Assembly (NCBI GenBank): GCA_025331565.1
Contig: JAFREQ010000009.1
Span: 9,227,501 to 9,291,500 of the forward strand
Source: Holacanthus passer
Lineage: Eukaryota > Chordata > Actinopteri > Pomacanthidae
DNA length: 64,000 nt
Direction: 5' to 3'
The notes under the pieces were generated by a model. That model saw only the letters and a program-made list of their open reading frames with translations. It searched no databases and had not been told where the DNA came from. Positions 1 to 12,235 of this stretch are shown piece by piece. Position 1 is the first letter of the stretch. Each line of letters begins with the position of its first letter. Both the position numbers and the translations under genes were made by a program.

Positions 1-300
1 AGAGCCTCTTTTCTAGCACCCTGCAATAAGCCTTTGCAGGGAGGCTGAGACTTGTGATACCTTGTTAATTTGAGCACACCCTCCTGCCACCCTTTCTGAA
101 AATGGGAATCGTCACCCTGGTCTGCCACCCCACCGGCACTGCCTCGACCTCCATGTGACACTGAAGAGGTGTGTCAGCCAAGAAGGCCCAGTAATGTCCG
201 GGGCCATCTCAGGTTGAATCCCCACACCTGGTGCCTTGCCGCAGAGGAGCTTCTTGACTACCACTTTCCACCACTCGACAATATCTCCAGTCCCCCCAGT
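1..300 (-). mobile_element. Truncated Rex3/RTE-like LINE, reverse transcriptase region
   Basis: On the minus strand the sequence resembles the widespread fish LINE stretch covering the middle of the reverse transcriptase: a GTGGTCAAGAAGCTCC..GGCAAGGCACCAGGTGT-like part, a GGTGGCAGACCAGGGTG part, AGGAGGGTGTGCTCAA, and CTCAGCCTCCCTG..AAGG near the window edge. Stops and small deletions interrupt the frame, and the element runs off the window. Family assignment is from recognised sequence style, not from a search. Confidence 0.65.
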
Positions 301-2935
301 TAGCTTTGTTGTTATATGAACGCCTGTATGTGTGTGTGTGTTGCTGCTGTATGTATATTAACTTGATTGACATGCCCTGAAGGCAACAATATAGTTACAT
401 GTGAAAAGAAACTGTAGGAATTCAATTGCTGCAAATGTTGTGTAACTTTGATTAGCACCCAGCAGCTAGCTTTCTCAGACCACAAAACATTAGTGCCCCC
501 CCCTGGGCTGTGAGACTGAGTCTAACACGGATCAGATTCCTGCTCAAACATGTGAGGTGGTGATGAGTTTGTATTAGAGTTGGTTATTGTGGTGCTATTT
601 ATGGTAGAAATGGGTGACAGTGATTCCCTGGTTGTGAAAACACAGACAGAACTGATGCAGAAACATGGTGGGTGGTGTCTGCTGAGGCCTGTGAGAGCCG
701 ACCAGTCAGAGCAGACTTTTCAGGAGGAAGGGGTCCTTGAAGAGAGGGGAACTGAAACTGAGCATTTCAGACAAAGGGTGAATAGAGGCGCTGCAGCAAT
801 GTACAGAATTTATTTTATTACAAGTCCACAAACAAAAAAATAATATATTTATGGAACATTAAAGCATGTAAACCTATTCTACTTGACCACCCAAATAAAA
901 GCATGAACCTGAAAATGAGCATCATATGGCCTCTTTAATACACAAATTGGAAATGTGCATGAAAAGAGGTGGATGGAAACTCGCACACTGTTCACTTTAC
1001 TCGTGTGAGTACTCTTGGGTTCCTCCATGACTAACAAAGAAAACCAATCCTGGCAAAGTAGAAAATAAAGAGTACTATTTGAAATTTAATGTGTGAATTT
1101 CAGCTGCCTAGTTAGTTTAAAAGGAAAATACAGGAATCACTTCTCAACCAGTGCCGTAGTCCGCAGTGAAAATCACCACTCAGTTCATTTCATCCCAGTT
1201 TCTGTTCAGCTTTTGAATAAATCAGACCTGATGATGTCCTGCTGGATACAGGAGAAACGACAGATTGGCTTTGTCACAGCTGGTCTGATCAACAGGCTGG
1301 CGTAGGCAGATCAAAATTGCAATAAATTTTTCCACACAAGTCAAACATATGCTCATGGTATTCACAGTCACCCATTACATTACAGCTGAATGAATCACAA
1401 CATGAGTATCTGTGTGCAAGGGTGTAATGTTTGATTTATTTTTTGCTTTTTAATAGGTCAACTCTATGACTGTTCCCTGTTACAATAGTCATCTTAACAG
1501 ATCTGACTAGTCTGTAATTGTTTCCATGTTGCGCATCATTAATTCTAATATTAAGTCATTCTACAAAGTGAATTGATTCCAGATATTTATCACATAAAAA
1601 CAGAGGATTTGGCTTGAGGCTAAGCAATATATTTAATTGCTTTCTTTCGAACTGCAAGACGTGTCCAAGCAGCAACAGTTTCAATAACCCCGTCTGGAAC
1701 AGGTGATGAACACATAGCATGGATAGATGCTTTCCTTAACCAAACGACTTTACTCTAAATCCGATAAAATTGTTGGTAATGGTAGCAATACACGTTAGAA
1801 TGTATCGGACAGGAAGGCATTTCAAGGTAAAATTAGAATGAAATGGATTTTTTCGCCAGTAAATGGCACACAGAAATGAAAGCTTAATCTGAGCGAAATT
1901 GAAAGAGGCAGCGCTTCACGTTGTTACATTTGATATATGATAGGACGCCGATTTCCCAAAGGCCAAAACGTTATTGCCTGACGCCGCATCCAGCACTTGA
2001 GGCGCCACCATTTGAGAGTAATATTGGCCACCGGACCACACACATGCGTTTTACAATTAGAGAGAAACCATTGTTATATAAAACTAATTTCATCCCTCAC
2101 TTGCGTATAACAGGGTTGTGATGTAAAGCTGCTAACGTGACATCTATAAACAAGGTTTATACCCTCTGTCAGAGTGAAGCTTTCACCATGGGCGTCTTAA
2201 CAGGTTGCTGAAGTTTTTTTTAAAAGTCAGTTGTAATATATACATTTAATTCTTCTAACAGTGTTTTCAGAATGTTTGCTTTTTAAATTCATCATGTTGT
2301 GGGAAGATTTATTTAACCACACCACAGCAAGAATAATTTGACAAGCAATTTTTTTTAGGGGCAAATAAAATATTGAAAGAAGAAATAATAGCAGGAGTGT
2401 TGGGCAACAAGGAGAAAAAAACACTTTTTTATGCAGAGTTGGCCGTGGCCACTTTAAACCAAGGAATCCAGGAGAAAATAATTTATTGATTGCATGTATT
2501 AGGAGTAGTGAAACATATGGCAAGGTGCTCCAACAACTACTCTCTTGGACTATGGCTTAATTTTCTATGTCATTTCACGAAACAAAATCTATAAAACAAC
2601 TAACACCGAAACACAAGGCCAAGCAACGGTACTAAGTCTGTAGGCAATTACATACAAATCTTGCACTTTCTTTGCGTCACAACTGTAACATTTGGATATA
2701 AACACCTTTTAGCCATTCTTATTAATTACACTAAAGTATTCAGGTCTTCAAGTCGCACCTCAGTTTTAAGATTAGAACACATTCGCATCTTAGTTTAAAA
2801 GACAAACATGCATAGGTTTGCATGAAGACCTTCCTGCATCAAGCACAGACCGAGATTATTCCACTAGATCCCACAGTCGCCGACACTTTGTATTTTACCA
2901 TTGAAAAGAAGTGGAAACGTGCTGTCATACTACTA
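301..2935. other. Intergenic, no gene seen
   Basis: AT-rich DNA with only short chance frames on both strands and no splice-flanked coding blocks or RNA gene that I could recognise. Confidence 0.6.
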
Positions 2936-3480
2936 ACTCAACTCAAATTTATTTTTATAGTACACACAAAATAACAAAAACAAAAGAAGGAAACAAATGC
3001 GAGAGATGAAAAATCAAAGTAATGATAATAATAATAAAATTAAAGTCACACAGTCACACAAAGACAATGACAACACAGATGTAAAGAGATTTCGAGGGAA
3101 ACACCTGAGCCAGTTAAATTAGTCACAGTTAAAGGCTAATGAGTAAATGTGTGTTTTAAGGTGACTCTAATCTCAGTAGTGGGGAGAATTGGATGGTAGC
3201 TGGAATTCAATAGTTTTGGGGCAGCGATAGAGACGGTCCTTTGTAGACAAACATTAGGATTTTAAAATCAGTCCTGTAGCAGTACCAAAATATATATAGT
3301 TGCAGTAATCGAGGCAGTAGGTGATGACGGCATGGAAGACTTTCTCCAGGTCAGAAGAACAGAGAATTGATCTGAGTTTGCAGATGATGCTGCATGAAGC
3401 CTAATTTTACTGACCCCATGTACACTTAGTTGCTTCATGCATCTTGGGCAGATCATATAATTAGCAGCTCTCAAAGAAGC
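2936..3480. repeat. Degenerate dispersed repeat
   Basis: Begins ACTCAACTCAAATTTATTTTTATAG, the style of a common teleost repeat end, and continues with a diverged stretch (GCAGTAATCGAGGCAGTAGG ... GACTTTCTCCAGGTCAGAAG) typical of the body of such repeats. The copy is old and no terminal duplication was found. Confidence 0.5.
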
Positions 3481-4869
3481 ATTCAGGATTGACTGAAATC
3501 CAAGTGAAATACATTCTATCCAGATGTTGAAAAGACGTAAACAAATCCATCTCTATAACTCATATGCATTATCTTTACTCCTCCCATAGTGTAACCACAT
3601 CATTAAGCCATCTGTGGGAGCATCCACTTAATACATCCAAGGTTTGTCTCCTTTGTCCTTGTGACAGAGGCAGCTAAAGTTACACTGAAATTAGCTGTTT
3701 GTACTGTTTCATTAAAGCAACAAGGACAAAAATGGCTCCAGTGATTTCACACGATGAAATGCAAGGCACACTGCTGCTGTAATGTTTATTAATATTTATT
3801 AGTAAGAGAGCTGAAGCCTGTCAAAGACGATAAAAATGTTCTCCCTTATAGTTCAGAAATATGACTCAACCATGTGTTTGTGTTTAGTTATCTAATGCAC
3901 ACTTAACCATTTTAATCAGATATGTAGCTTCGTGTAAATAAAAGCCTTAGTTTGACTCAGCACATGAGATTGGCTGATTGTTAAAAAATATCCTAAACCA
4001 ACCTGCACCTTAACCCACTTCTCCTCTGCCCATCAAATCCTCACATTTGTGCAGAGATATCCCAGAAATATGCTACTGACTCAGTCCTGTTTGAGCCTGC
4101 TAAGCTCCTATTGAATGACAAAAGATGCCATTGTCTACAGTGTCGACTTTAATTTCTTTCAGCGATTTACTTTAAATTTTTTTCCCGTTTTCACCTTCTT
4201 TTATTCCTTGTGCATCAGTAAAGATGCTGTCAATTACATGTCATAGTGAAGCTGATTTACTGTCATTGTACAGATATGGTTGCATACATGCTTAAAGCCA
4301 AGGTTATGTGACTCTTTGTTTCCTTCTGAACTGGTACCCCTGACAAATGAATGTAGAGCATATTCAGCCTGCATTGGTTTGTTTTTAAGGCAGCACACTA
4401 AGTAATCCATTAGTGGAACAAGTAACTTGGTTTGGTGTTTGTTTCCGTGATTGGTGGCTTATTGCTCGTTAGTCCTGGAACAGTTGTCTGTTTGTGTTGT
4501 GCTTGTAGCTCTGAGGAGTAAAAGTAACTTCAGATCATTAATAAAGCAAGTTCCTCTTGTCTTTAATGACCACCGCAGACAGCAGAGAGCAGCAGCCATA
4601 AAAACACTGTCCTCACCAGAAAAACAACAGCTGCCGTGTGAATTCTGACTGTCGTCTCTCAGGAGAAAAAGCACAAGTAGTGTGAGGTTGTTAGTGCCAC
4701 AAAACATCTTGTAAAGGAGGTTTGGAATTTTGACTTTTGCACCGGAGATCAAACTTGACATCCCATTTCCCACCAACAGTAAACTTGTTTTTGTTTCTTT
4801 GTTTGTTCACTTCTTACTAAAACCACAATTCTCTAAAGTCACCATTTGTGCCTAATCTTAACCATACAG

Positions 4870-5160
4870 TGGCAAATCAGAAAATTATTGAAAAGTTGAA
4901 TCATTTTTTGTAGCGTTTAGTCAGTTTATTTATCAGCCAATTGTCAGTCAATTAATCTGCAACCATTTTGATAATCAGTTCATCTTTCAGCCATTTTTCA
5001 CGCACTCTCTGGTTCCAGTGTGCCAAATGTAAGGATTTGCTGCTTTTCATCATCCTAATCTCTTTGGGTTGGTGAGACAAAACAAGTCAAAATGACTAAT
5101 AAAGAAAATAAGATTCAGATTACTAGATAATGAAAATAATCATTAGTTGCAGCCCTGCTC
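4870..5160. repeat. AATCGATTAA-type interspersed repeat, copy 1
   Basis: Contains GTCAATTAATCTGCAACCA, CTCTGGTTCCAG, GGATTTGCTGCTTTTC and ends AATAATCATTAGTTGCAGCCCTG, the characteristic segments of a non-autonomous repeat abundant in percomorph genomes. Similar parts recur at 9905-10100 and 10230-10480. Confidence 0.6.
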
Positions 5161-5297
5161 ATGTGCATTTTGCAGATGGGAACAGAAAACGTTCAAATGG
5201 GTTGGTTTGGAGAGAGATCGCAAAGTAGGTATTTTGTTGGCCATAAGATATCTTTCATGCAAAACACATCTACAACACTCATTATTAATGTAAAGTA

Positions 5298-5345
5298 AGT
5301 CAATTCAATTCAAAAAACTTTATTTGTCCCCGAGGGGCAATTTAA
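5298..5345 (-). repeat. LINE 3' tail fragment
   Basis: Read on the minus strand it has TTGCCCCTCGGGGACAAATA followed by AAGTTTTTTGAATTGAATTGA, the usual 3' end of a fish LINE with its short repeated tail. Only the tail remains. Confidence 0.5.
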
Positions 5346-6604
5346 ACAGTTCTCAAATCATTACGCAGCAATGAGAAATATTCAAAGAGAATATTAAATC
5401 ACTAACCTCCTATTAGTAATGCTCAATGCTCGATGCTCTTTCCAAAATAAATTTCAATAAAAACAGATTAATTTCATTAGTAAGATGATGTGACATCACA
5501 CCAAATAGCTTCTTCCAGGATTTGACAAGAAAGAAAATGACAAAGACAGCTCCCATACGAGTCGTAATGTCCATGATCCAGAATCTAATGAAAACACTGT
5601 AATGAGCTCATTGTTGAGCTGAGCTTCTTGTAGTTCTCTAAATGGTGTAGAAAAGGAAATGAAGAGCGTGTCTGTGTGTGAATGTATGAAACCAGCACAG
5701 CAGCCTGATCACAGCATGTTCCTGTGTGTTTCAGGTCACAGCGTATGGTGATAGCTTATTTTTTAAACCATGCAGGAGGCAGGATGCATGATGGGATCAG
5801 TCTCTGTCACTTCACTCCGACACCAAAGTGAGAATCAAATCACAGCTGGAATGCGCCTTGCATATCCTCAGAAGTAACAAAGGAAAAAAACTTCTTTGTT
5901 TGCTTTGTGAACAAAATGTCCTCCATAACGAGCGTCCTTCTGCATGTTGCCCTCTGTGTGAATTGTGGACCGTTTTTGTACCTCTGGGTAACGCAGAGTG
6001 CGTGACATTCATCAGTAAACATTTTGTCCTCTGTCATTCTGTGAGCTGTGTGCACCTGAATCCTCCACAATCTCCTGTAAGTTCTTTGATCATTTAGTCT
6101 CAAAATGTATCATAATCAGCCACTCTCTCTGACCCACTATAACCAGTCCAGGATGCACTGTGAGCATTTTAGCATGTTACCCAAACCCAGCATGCACCTA
6201 AAGGTCATGCACCATCAAGGGTGTGTTTGAATCAGGTCATTTGGCATGCTCAGTGGATGGTGCATTAAATCAGTGACTTATTAAGCTAGATGCGACCTTT
6301 TGTTTAACATTTTTGTCACTCGGGTGCTGAGTGTCTCCTCTCTGGACCCGAAGCTCTCTGGAGCTCTGCTGTCCTCCTACAGTTTATCAGGACTTTCTCT
6401 TGTGTGCTTTGTTTGTACTCAGTGCAACAAAAGCAACTTGAAATGTAGCAAATTTCAATCCTTGACATAAAAAGAACTTAAGTTAAAGGAACAAGAGTAA
6501 ATGTGATTTGTTGCTTCCACCCCTGAGGGCAATAATACCTCAGTTTATTGTAAAATGTCTGCCTCCCGCCTGCCTGTCACTGTTGGACTGAGCTCTTACA
6601 GCAG

Positions 6605-6660
6605 TGACGTCACTTGACGTCAGTGAGCGAACACGTGCTGCAGCACTGTGATTAATCACA
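6605..6660. promoter_or_regulatory. Cluster of two CRE palindromes, an E-box and a TAAT palindrome
   Basis: Two perfect TGACGTCA sites lie 2 bp apart (6605-6612 and 6615-6622), followed by CACGTG (6632-6637) and the 14-bp palindrome TGTGATTAATCACA (6647-6660). Such spacing is unusual for AT-rich intergenic DNA and suggests a CREB/ATF, bHLH and homeodomain-responsive element or an unannotated promoter. No coding exon was found beside it. Confidence 0.35.
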
Positions 6661-6873
6661 CTGTGTCCTCCTGAGCAGACACACAACAGCCTAATGATAC
6701 GGTTCATATCTATAGAGTTTATATTTATCCCGTGAATAGGAATCCTTTAGTGTTTTATTGTCTTGTATTTTATTATTTCTTTTTCCATTTGTTATTCATT
6801 TCGGTATTTATTTTTCATTCCATTTTATTTAATCATTGTCTTCCTATACCTCCTCTTTGACTGTGCATCCTGC

Positions 6874-6875
<2 letters not shown>

Positions 6876-6907
<32 letters not shown>
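6876..6907. repeat. (CA)n microsatellite
   Basis: About 16 uninterrupted CA units in T-rich flanking DNA. Confidence 0.95.
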
Positions 6908-6908
<1 letters not shown>

Positions 6909-7202
6909 TACATCTGTAAGTCCTCTATTTCTAAGGACCTGCATTGATAAAATACTCTCTCTAGCTAGCGAAGATCCAGTCACAGAGGTTGAGTTTGGAA
7001 CCTTTTTGGACTTGTGAACCTTTAATATGAAGCAGCGTCTACTTGTGATCCCGCTAGAATCTAATTATAACGTAAATCTGAACTAACCTCAGCCTCAAGT
7101 CCAAACCTTCAGATACCTTTGTAAAGAAGTGAGGACTAAAGAAAAGAGCCTCATTCTCAAGGTCCAAAAGTTAAACTGGTTCCCGCAAAGACAAAGTACA
7201 AG

Positions 7203-7204
<2 letters not shown>

Positions 7205-7266
<62 letters not shown>
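7205..7266. repeat. (CA)31 microsatellite
   Basis: The longest pure dinucleotide tract in the window, about 31 CA units. Confidence 0.97.
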
Positions 7267-7270
<4 letters not shown>

Positions 7271-8229
7271 CTCTCTTCCGCAGTTCTTGTTAGTCCTCTA
7301 GTGGAAACAAAGGGAAGTTCACTTTCATATCTGTGTGAATGTGATTCTGTATTCAGGTAATTAATTTTACCATGAAATCGAGCTTTTCAATCACTGTGTA
7401 ATTTGCTGATCTGTGCTTATCCACTAATTAGCTGTGATGCCGATCAGAGAGAGTGAGAGGTGAAATAATTTGAACTAAGCTACCGTCACTTATTTCATTT
7501 TTCTATTTTGTTCTCAGAGCATCATTTAAATGTTGCAGTTTTATTTCTGCTTTAGTGACATTACGAGTATTTACTGTAGTTTTGCTTTGACTATCTAGTT
7601 TCAGCAAATTTTTTGAACAGTCAAAAACAACTTTTAAAAAAAATTAAATCAATTTAGATGATATGATTATAAAAGGAGCTGATTTCAGTGCATATTCACA
7701 AAATGACCTTAAAATGACCTCCAATGGACAACCAGACTGTCTCCAAGCAGGTCCAAATTACAGGGTGGCTACGCTAGTTATCTCTCTGTTAACTTTGTGA
7801 GATATGATATTTGGCCTTGGCAGAATAGATGCCAAACATCCGAAAAATCCAGTTGATGGTAGTAAAGTACATTAGTGACAAAACACAGCCAACTGTAGAA
7901 ATAGGTACCAGTAATCCTGTGGTGTAAAACCAGGACAATTGTGACAATGCTTTTTACTCAAACTAAGGTGTGGCTATGGAAACATAAATACACACATGTC
8001 ATGCAACTGAATATTCTATTTCAAATGTGAGATGTCTGCAATTAACTCCACCAGAGATATTAAGGAAAATGTTCACATTTAACGCTTCACCGGACGAAGC
8101 AATAATTTAGAAGTACATAATACATTTAGAGCTGAGATGATGAGGCTTCAGCCAGGAACAGCCACATCATGATATAATTCTAATAGTTAATAGAAACATA
8201 TCCAGACATATAAAGTGATTGTGCTTGTC

Positions 8230-8440
8230 TAGTTTGCACATCATAGAAGAAGAGTCTTCTAGTTCAATCGTTAATACTTTTTATACTTCTCTTGTCTATA
8301 TTGCTTATTTACTATTTATTTACTGCTACTTTACTGATGCTCCTTTCTGTTCTGCTATCCTCTTTGCTGCTGTACACTGGAAACGTCCCCATTGTGGGAC
8401 TATTATAAGAATATCTTTTCTAAATTATCTTATCTTAAGA
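8230..8440 (+). mobile_element. Decayed LINE 3' end
   Basis: The T-rich stretch ends GCTGCTGTACACTGGAAACG, CCCCATTGTGGGACTAT and TTATCTTATCTTA. This is the typical 3' terminus of fish LINEs (GGGACTAATAAAGG-like box plus TTATC tail). No reverse transcriptase frame remains upstream. Confidence 0.6.
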
Positions 8441-8997
8441 GTGGACTATTGGCCTTAGCTGAGGTCTGTGCTCTCCAAGTGCCCTACTAGTTAATATTAC
8501 GATAACTGTAGCACTGGTATTTAAACCTTTGTACATGTTTTTTTGTTGTTGTTGTTGTTGTTTTTTGCAGGTTGACTTGTAGTAGTTTTATATTAATCAT
8601 GAAGTCCTTGACATTAAATACAAAAGAAACCAAGAGAAGATGCATTTGCATTCGATGCAGTCATTTTTTTAAAGCAAGTACTTGAGCCTGAGTGTGCTTA
8701 AACTTGTTCTGGCTGATTAAACCTCTGCTCAGGACTCTGCACACATGGACTGATCGACAGCTCCTTTATTGATTCGGATCATGTAGAGCAGAGGTCTAAT
8801 CAGCCACAAGTTGAAAACCATTTGAAAACAGAAAACATCCTTTTTCTGAAGGTTGTCATGTAGCTAGACAGACACAAGAGGGAGCTGTTGAATCAGTAAT
8901 TTTCACTTCCAGGTGATGGAACATGCTTAAATGTGCAGAATGAGATGTGTTGACTGAACCTGAAACTAAACTCTCTGTGTGCCTGTCTAGTATGTTC

Positions 8998-9532
8998 CAG
9001 TGGTGGAATGTAACTAAGTACTTGTACATTTACTCAAATAATGTGCTTGTCATATTTTCATGTCACTTCCTACCTCTCCTCCACTACATCTCAGAGAAAA
9101 ATATTGTACTTTTTACATCTTGAGTTACTAGTTACTTTACAAATGAAGATTTTTACACAAAAAACATACGAAGAGTTTAGACTAATCAACAGTTTATACA
9201 AGTATAGCTGAAATGTTTAGTTTAATCAATTGACAGAATATGAATTTGAAACTATTTTGAGAATTGTCATTTTTCATGCAAAAACATTTCATGGTTTTTC
9301 TGCTTTTCCTTGTAATTATTTTTAGGTTTGAACTTTTAGTTTAGGACTAAACAAGCATTGAGAAAGTGAGTACTTTGGATTTTAATACTTTATGTACATT
9401 TGCCTGAAAATACTTACATGCTTTTACTTACAGTAATATTTTAAATGCAGAACTTTCCCTTGTAACAGAGTATTTTTTTACAGTGTGGTATTAGCACTGA
9501 AGTAAATGATCTGAATACTTCTTCCACCACTG
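8998..9532. mobile_element. hAT-like MITE with intact ends and 8-bp target duplication
   Basis: The 535-bp element starts CAGTGGTGGAATGTAACTAA and ends CTTCTTCCACCACTG, giving an 11-bp terminal inverted repeat CAGTGGTGGAA. It is flanked on both sides by the perfect 8-bp direct repeat GTATGTTC (8990-8997 and 9533-9540), the duplication length made by hAT transposases. The interior (ACTAAGTACTTGTACATTTA, CTCCACTACATCTCAGAG) is the well-known fish repeat. It has no coding capacity. Confidence 0.9.
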
Positions 9533-9904
9533 GTATGTTCAATACAAGGCCTTGTTTTCTGAGGAAGTTTAGCCAGATATATACTAAAAACTAACTGTTA
9601 CATTATTTACAATGTGCTCATCAGAATTTTGGACTAACAGGAAATGATAAGAGTGGTGCAGATAGATGTTAATTACAATATGATTTTCCAAAGCTGTTGG
9701 CCACAAAATATTTAAAGCGTTAACATTTAACATTTTACCATTTGTTATTGTTTTTTTTAAAGCCATCAGTTGCTGCTTTTTTCCTGTAGTGTCCATAAAC
9801 AGCACACTCAGAAATCAAGTGAATTTAGTCTGCCTACTGACAGATTTGAGTTTACTTCATTTTGAAACTTTTTAGTGTGAACCCACAAAATTTTCAAAAC
9901 CAGA

Positions 9905-10480
9905 ATGTAGACTGGAATTGGGACGCAGCTCATTAGGACAACAACTAATGATTATTTACATTATTGACTGTTTTGTCTATATTATTCCTTATTTTTGTAT
10001 TTTGATTGTTGACTCTGTAAAATATCAGAAAATAACGAGAAATGCTCATCAGTATTTCCTAAACCCCAAGGTGATGTCTTTAAATTGCTTCGTGTCCATC
10101 CATTCATGAACCAACCACAGTACCACTGCAGCTCATATTCTTTCTCCTCCTGTGACTAGTAACTAAACTGATCTGATTCATAATAATCATAAAAGTTTAA
10201 AATCCACATAAACCCCCATGAAGAAGCCTGTTATTTATTAATACAATTATTTTCATTATCAATTTATTATTGTGTTAAAATTTCCTAAAGACCAAGTTGA
10301 TGTCTCCATGTTTTTTGTGCAGTCAAAAAAAACAAAAAAAAAAACAAAAAAAACTTGTTACTATCATACGAGTCAAAGAAAATCGGTAAATCCCCAAAAT
10401 TAAAAAGTTGGAACTACAAATTATTTGGTATTTTCACTTGAAAAATGACTTAAATGATTCAGTTCACAAAATAGTTCTAT
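9905..10480. repeat. AATCGATTAA-type interspersed repeats, copies 2 and 3
   Basis: Two diverged partial copies: about 9925-10100 (CAACTAATGATTATTTACAT, AATATCAGAAAATAACGAGA, CCCCAAGGTGATGTCTTTAA) and about 10230-10400 (CAATTATTTTCATTATCAAT, CCAAGTTGATGTCTCC). An A-rich tract separates parts of copy 3. Confidence 0.55.
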
Positions 10481-10765
10481 TGATTAATCCATACAGCTTT
10501 TAAATGTATCATAAAGCAACAAAATAACTAGCTGATGACAGCATAAGCTTATGTTAACTATTATTCCGATAACATGAAATAGATATATTTAATAACAAAG
10601 TTTTTCACTGTAATTTAAAGTGTACTTCACTATGTTCATCCCAGAGTTGACTCAAAGTTATTGCAAATTTGCTCTCAGCTCTTATTTCATATAAGCTGAC
10701 TATTTTTGTCAGCTTTTCCCCACTGAGACAGAAAAGCAGCACACCATCACTGTTTGATCATTCTG

Positions 10766-10771
10766 TTTATT
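10766..10771 (-). terminator. Candidate distal poly(A) signal AATAAA
   Basis: AATAAA on the minus strand with a GT/T-rich downstream element (GTGATGGTGTGC, then a pyrimidine run) about 20-45 nt further on, a normal arrangement for vertebrate 3' end formation. Confidence 0.35.
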
Positions 10772-12229
10772 TTCAATATACATTTCATTTGAAAAATATA
10801 AATTCTAAAATAAACCATTTCACCTGTTCTAAAAGTCACAAAAAGTTAATCAAAAAAAAAACAACATATCAGTATTCCGTATGCTAAAATTAACAGGTTT
10901 TTCATTTCATGTTGTAGATTTTTGTCAGACATGCTTACACAGTACAACACACTTTAAAGTAACAACTCCACACATAATTTATCTCAGACATTAAGTCACA
11001 CTTGTTCCCACTCTCTGCTGTTGACGGCTACAAATACTGACGTGGAGTATAAATGACATCGTTACCTCGGCTGATGAACTGAAACAAACTGACAAAAGCA
11101 AATCAAACACAACAACCACGATGGTACAAAGTAACTTGTTGCATTTTTGGTTCGAGCCGACGTGCCTTTACTGTATGTACATGATTCGAGGAGGAGGAAG
11201 GCGGCTCATTTATCACACAGTTTAAATTTATTTCTATAGTGGTGAGAGAGGACTTCCAGCTTAAAATTAAATCTGTGACCCACTTCGACTTCAAAATCCA
11301 AGTGAGAAAGTGCTTCAGTGTGCCCTTTAGAGATAATGGGGATACTGTAAAGATGAACAGTGCTAAGAAGCCGTCCTGGCTTGTTGCACTGTTGGTAATA
11401 CTGGCCAATAAAAGTCAAGTTTGCAAATGCTGGAGGCTCGAATCGTTCTGTATTTGTACATCTTCGGCCTCATTTTACCAGATTATGTCCTATAAACAAC
11501 TGCGGATGTTTTGTTGTAAGGATGCGTTTGGAGTCTATGGAAGTCTGTCTTAACGTGACACTCACACATGTACACTGAGAACTGAACAATGCCTTCCTAA
11601 TGCGACTGCACTGTAAGAAATGGGGGGCAAGATTTACAATACTGTCCAAAAATGTATTCTTAAATTCCAAAATGTTCCAAAAGTTTCTTTGCTGAGCTGC
11701 GTCACAGGGATATGTCCTGGTGGCCATCAATGGGTTTGTTACCAGGACAAGACACTGGCAATAAACCTACCTACCTACCTACACATGACCAACAGGACAA
11801 AGATGCCCATTTGTTTTGATTCAAGCCTCTTTCACACATACAGACTCAAACAGTGGAAACTAACTAGATTCTGAACTAACAAAAAGAAAGTTTACAATTC
11901 TCTGGTATAATTTAATGTCCAGAAAATGATACATGGAAACACAGTGAACTATAATATTCTCATCGCAAACAAGCGGCAAACGTCAGGCTTGTAGGAGACA
12001 GCCAACCTCTTTGTGTCTGTATGTGTGAATGCACGCTCACGCTGCAGAAAACTCATAAAATCCGAATACAGAGTGTGGATTTTGTCCCCTGTAACCTTCA
12101 GTTTTGTGGCTCTATGAAGGGAACGTGTCACAGCCTGTATGAACAGGAAGAATAGAAACAGTGACAAATGATTCCCTCAGTGCACATGCGAGTACTATAT
12201 TAAGACAGACTTTGGAAAAATCCAAATCC

Positions 12230-12235
12230 TTTATT
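12230..12235 (-). terminator. Candidate proximal poly(A) signal AATAAA
   Basis: AATAAA on the minus strand about 1.2 kb after the NBCe1-C stop, in the context TACAATAAAGG. It is one of several hexamers in AT-rich DNA, so use is unproven. Confidence 0.3.

Noticed and set aside
5812..6103. Overlapping frames of 66-89 codons on both strands.
   Set aside because: No recognisable domain, no splice sites in a consistent phase, and equal openness on both strands.
11103..11730. Overlapping open frames on both strands in the 3' flank (about 100 codons each).
   Set aside because: Lies in the probable 3' UTR, with frames open on both strands at once and no conserved motif; likely chance.
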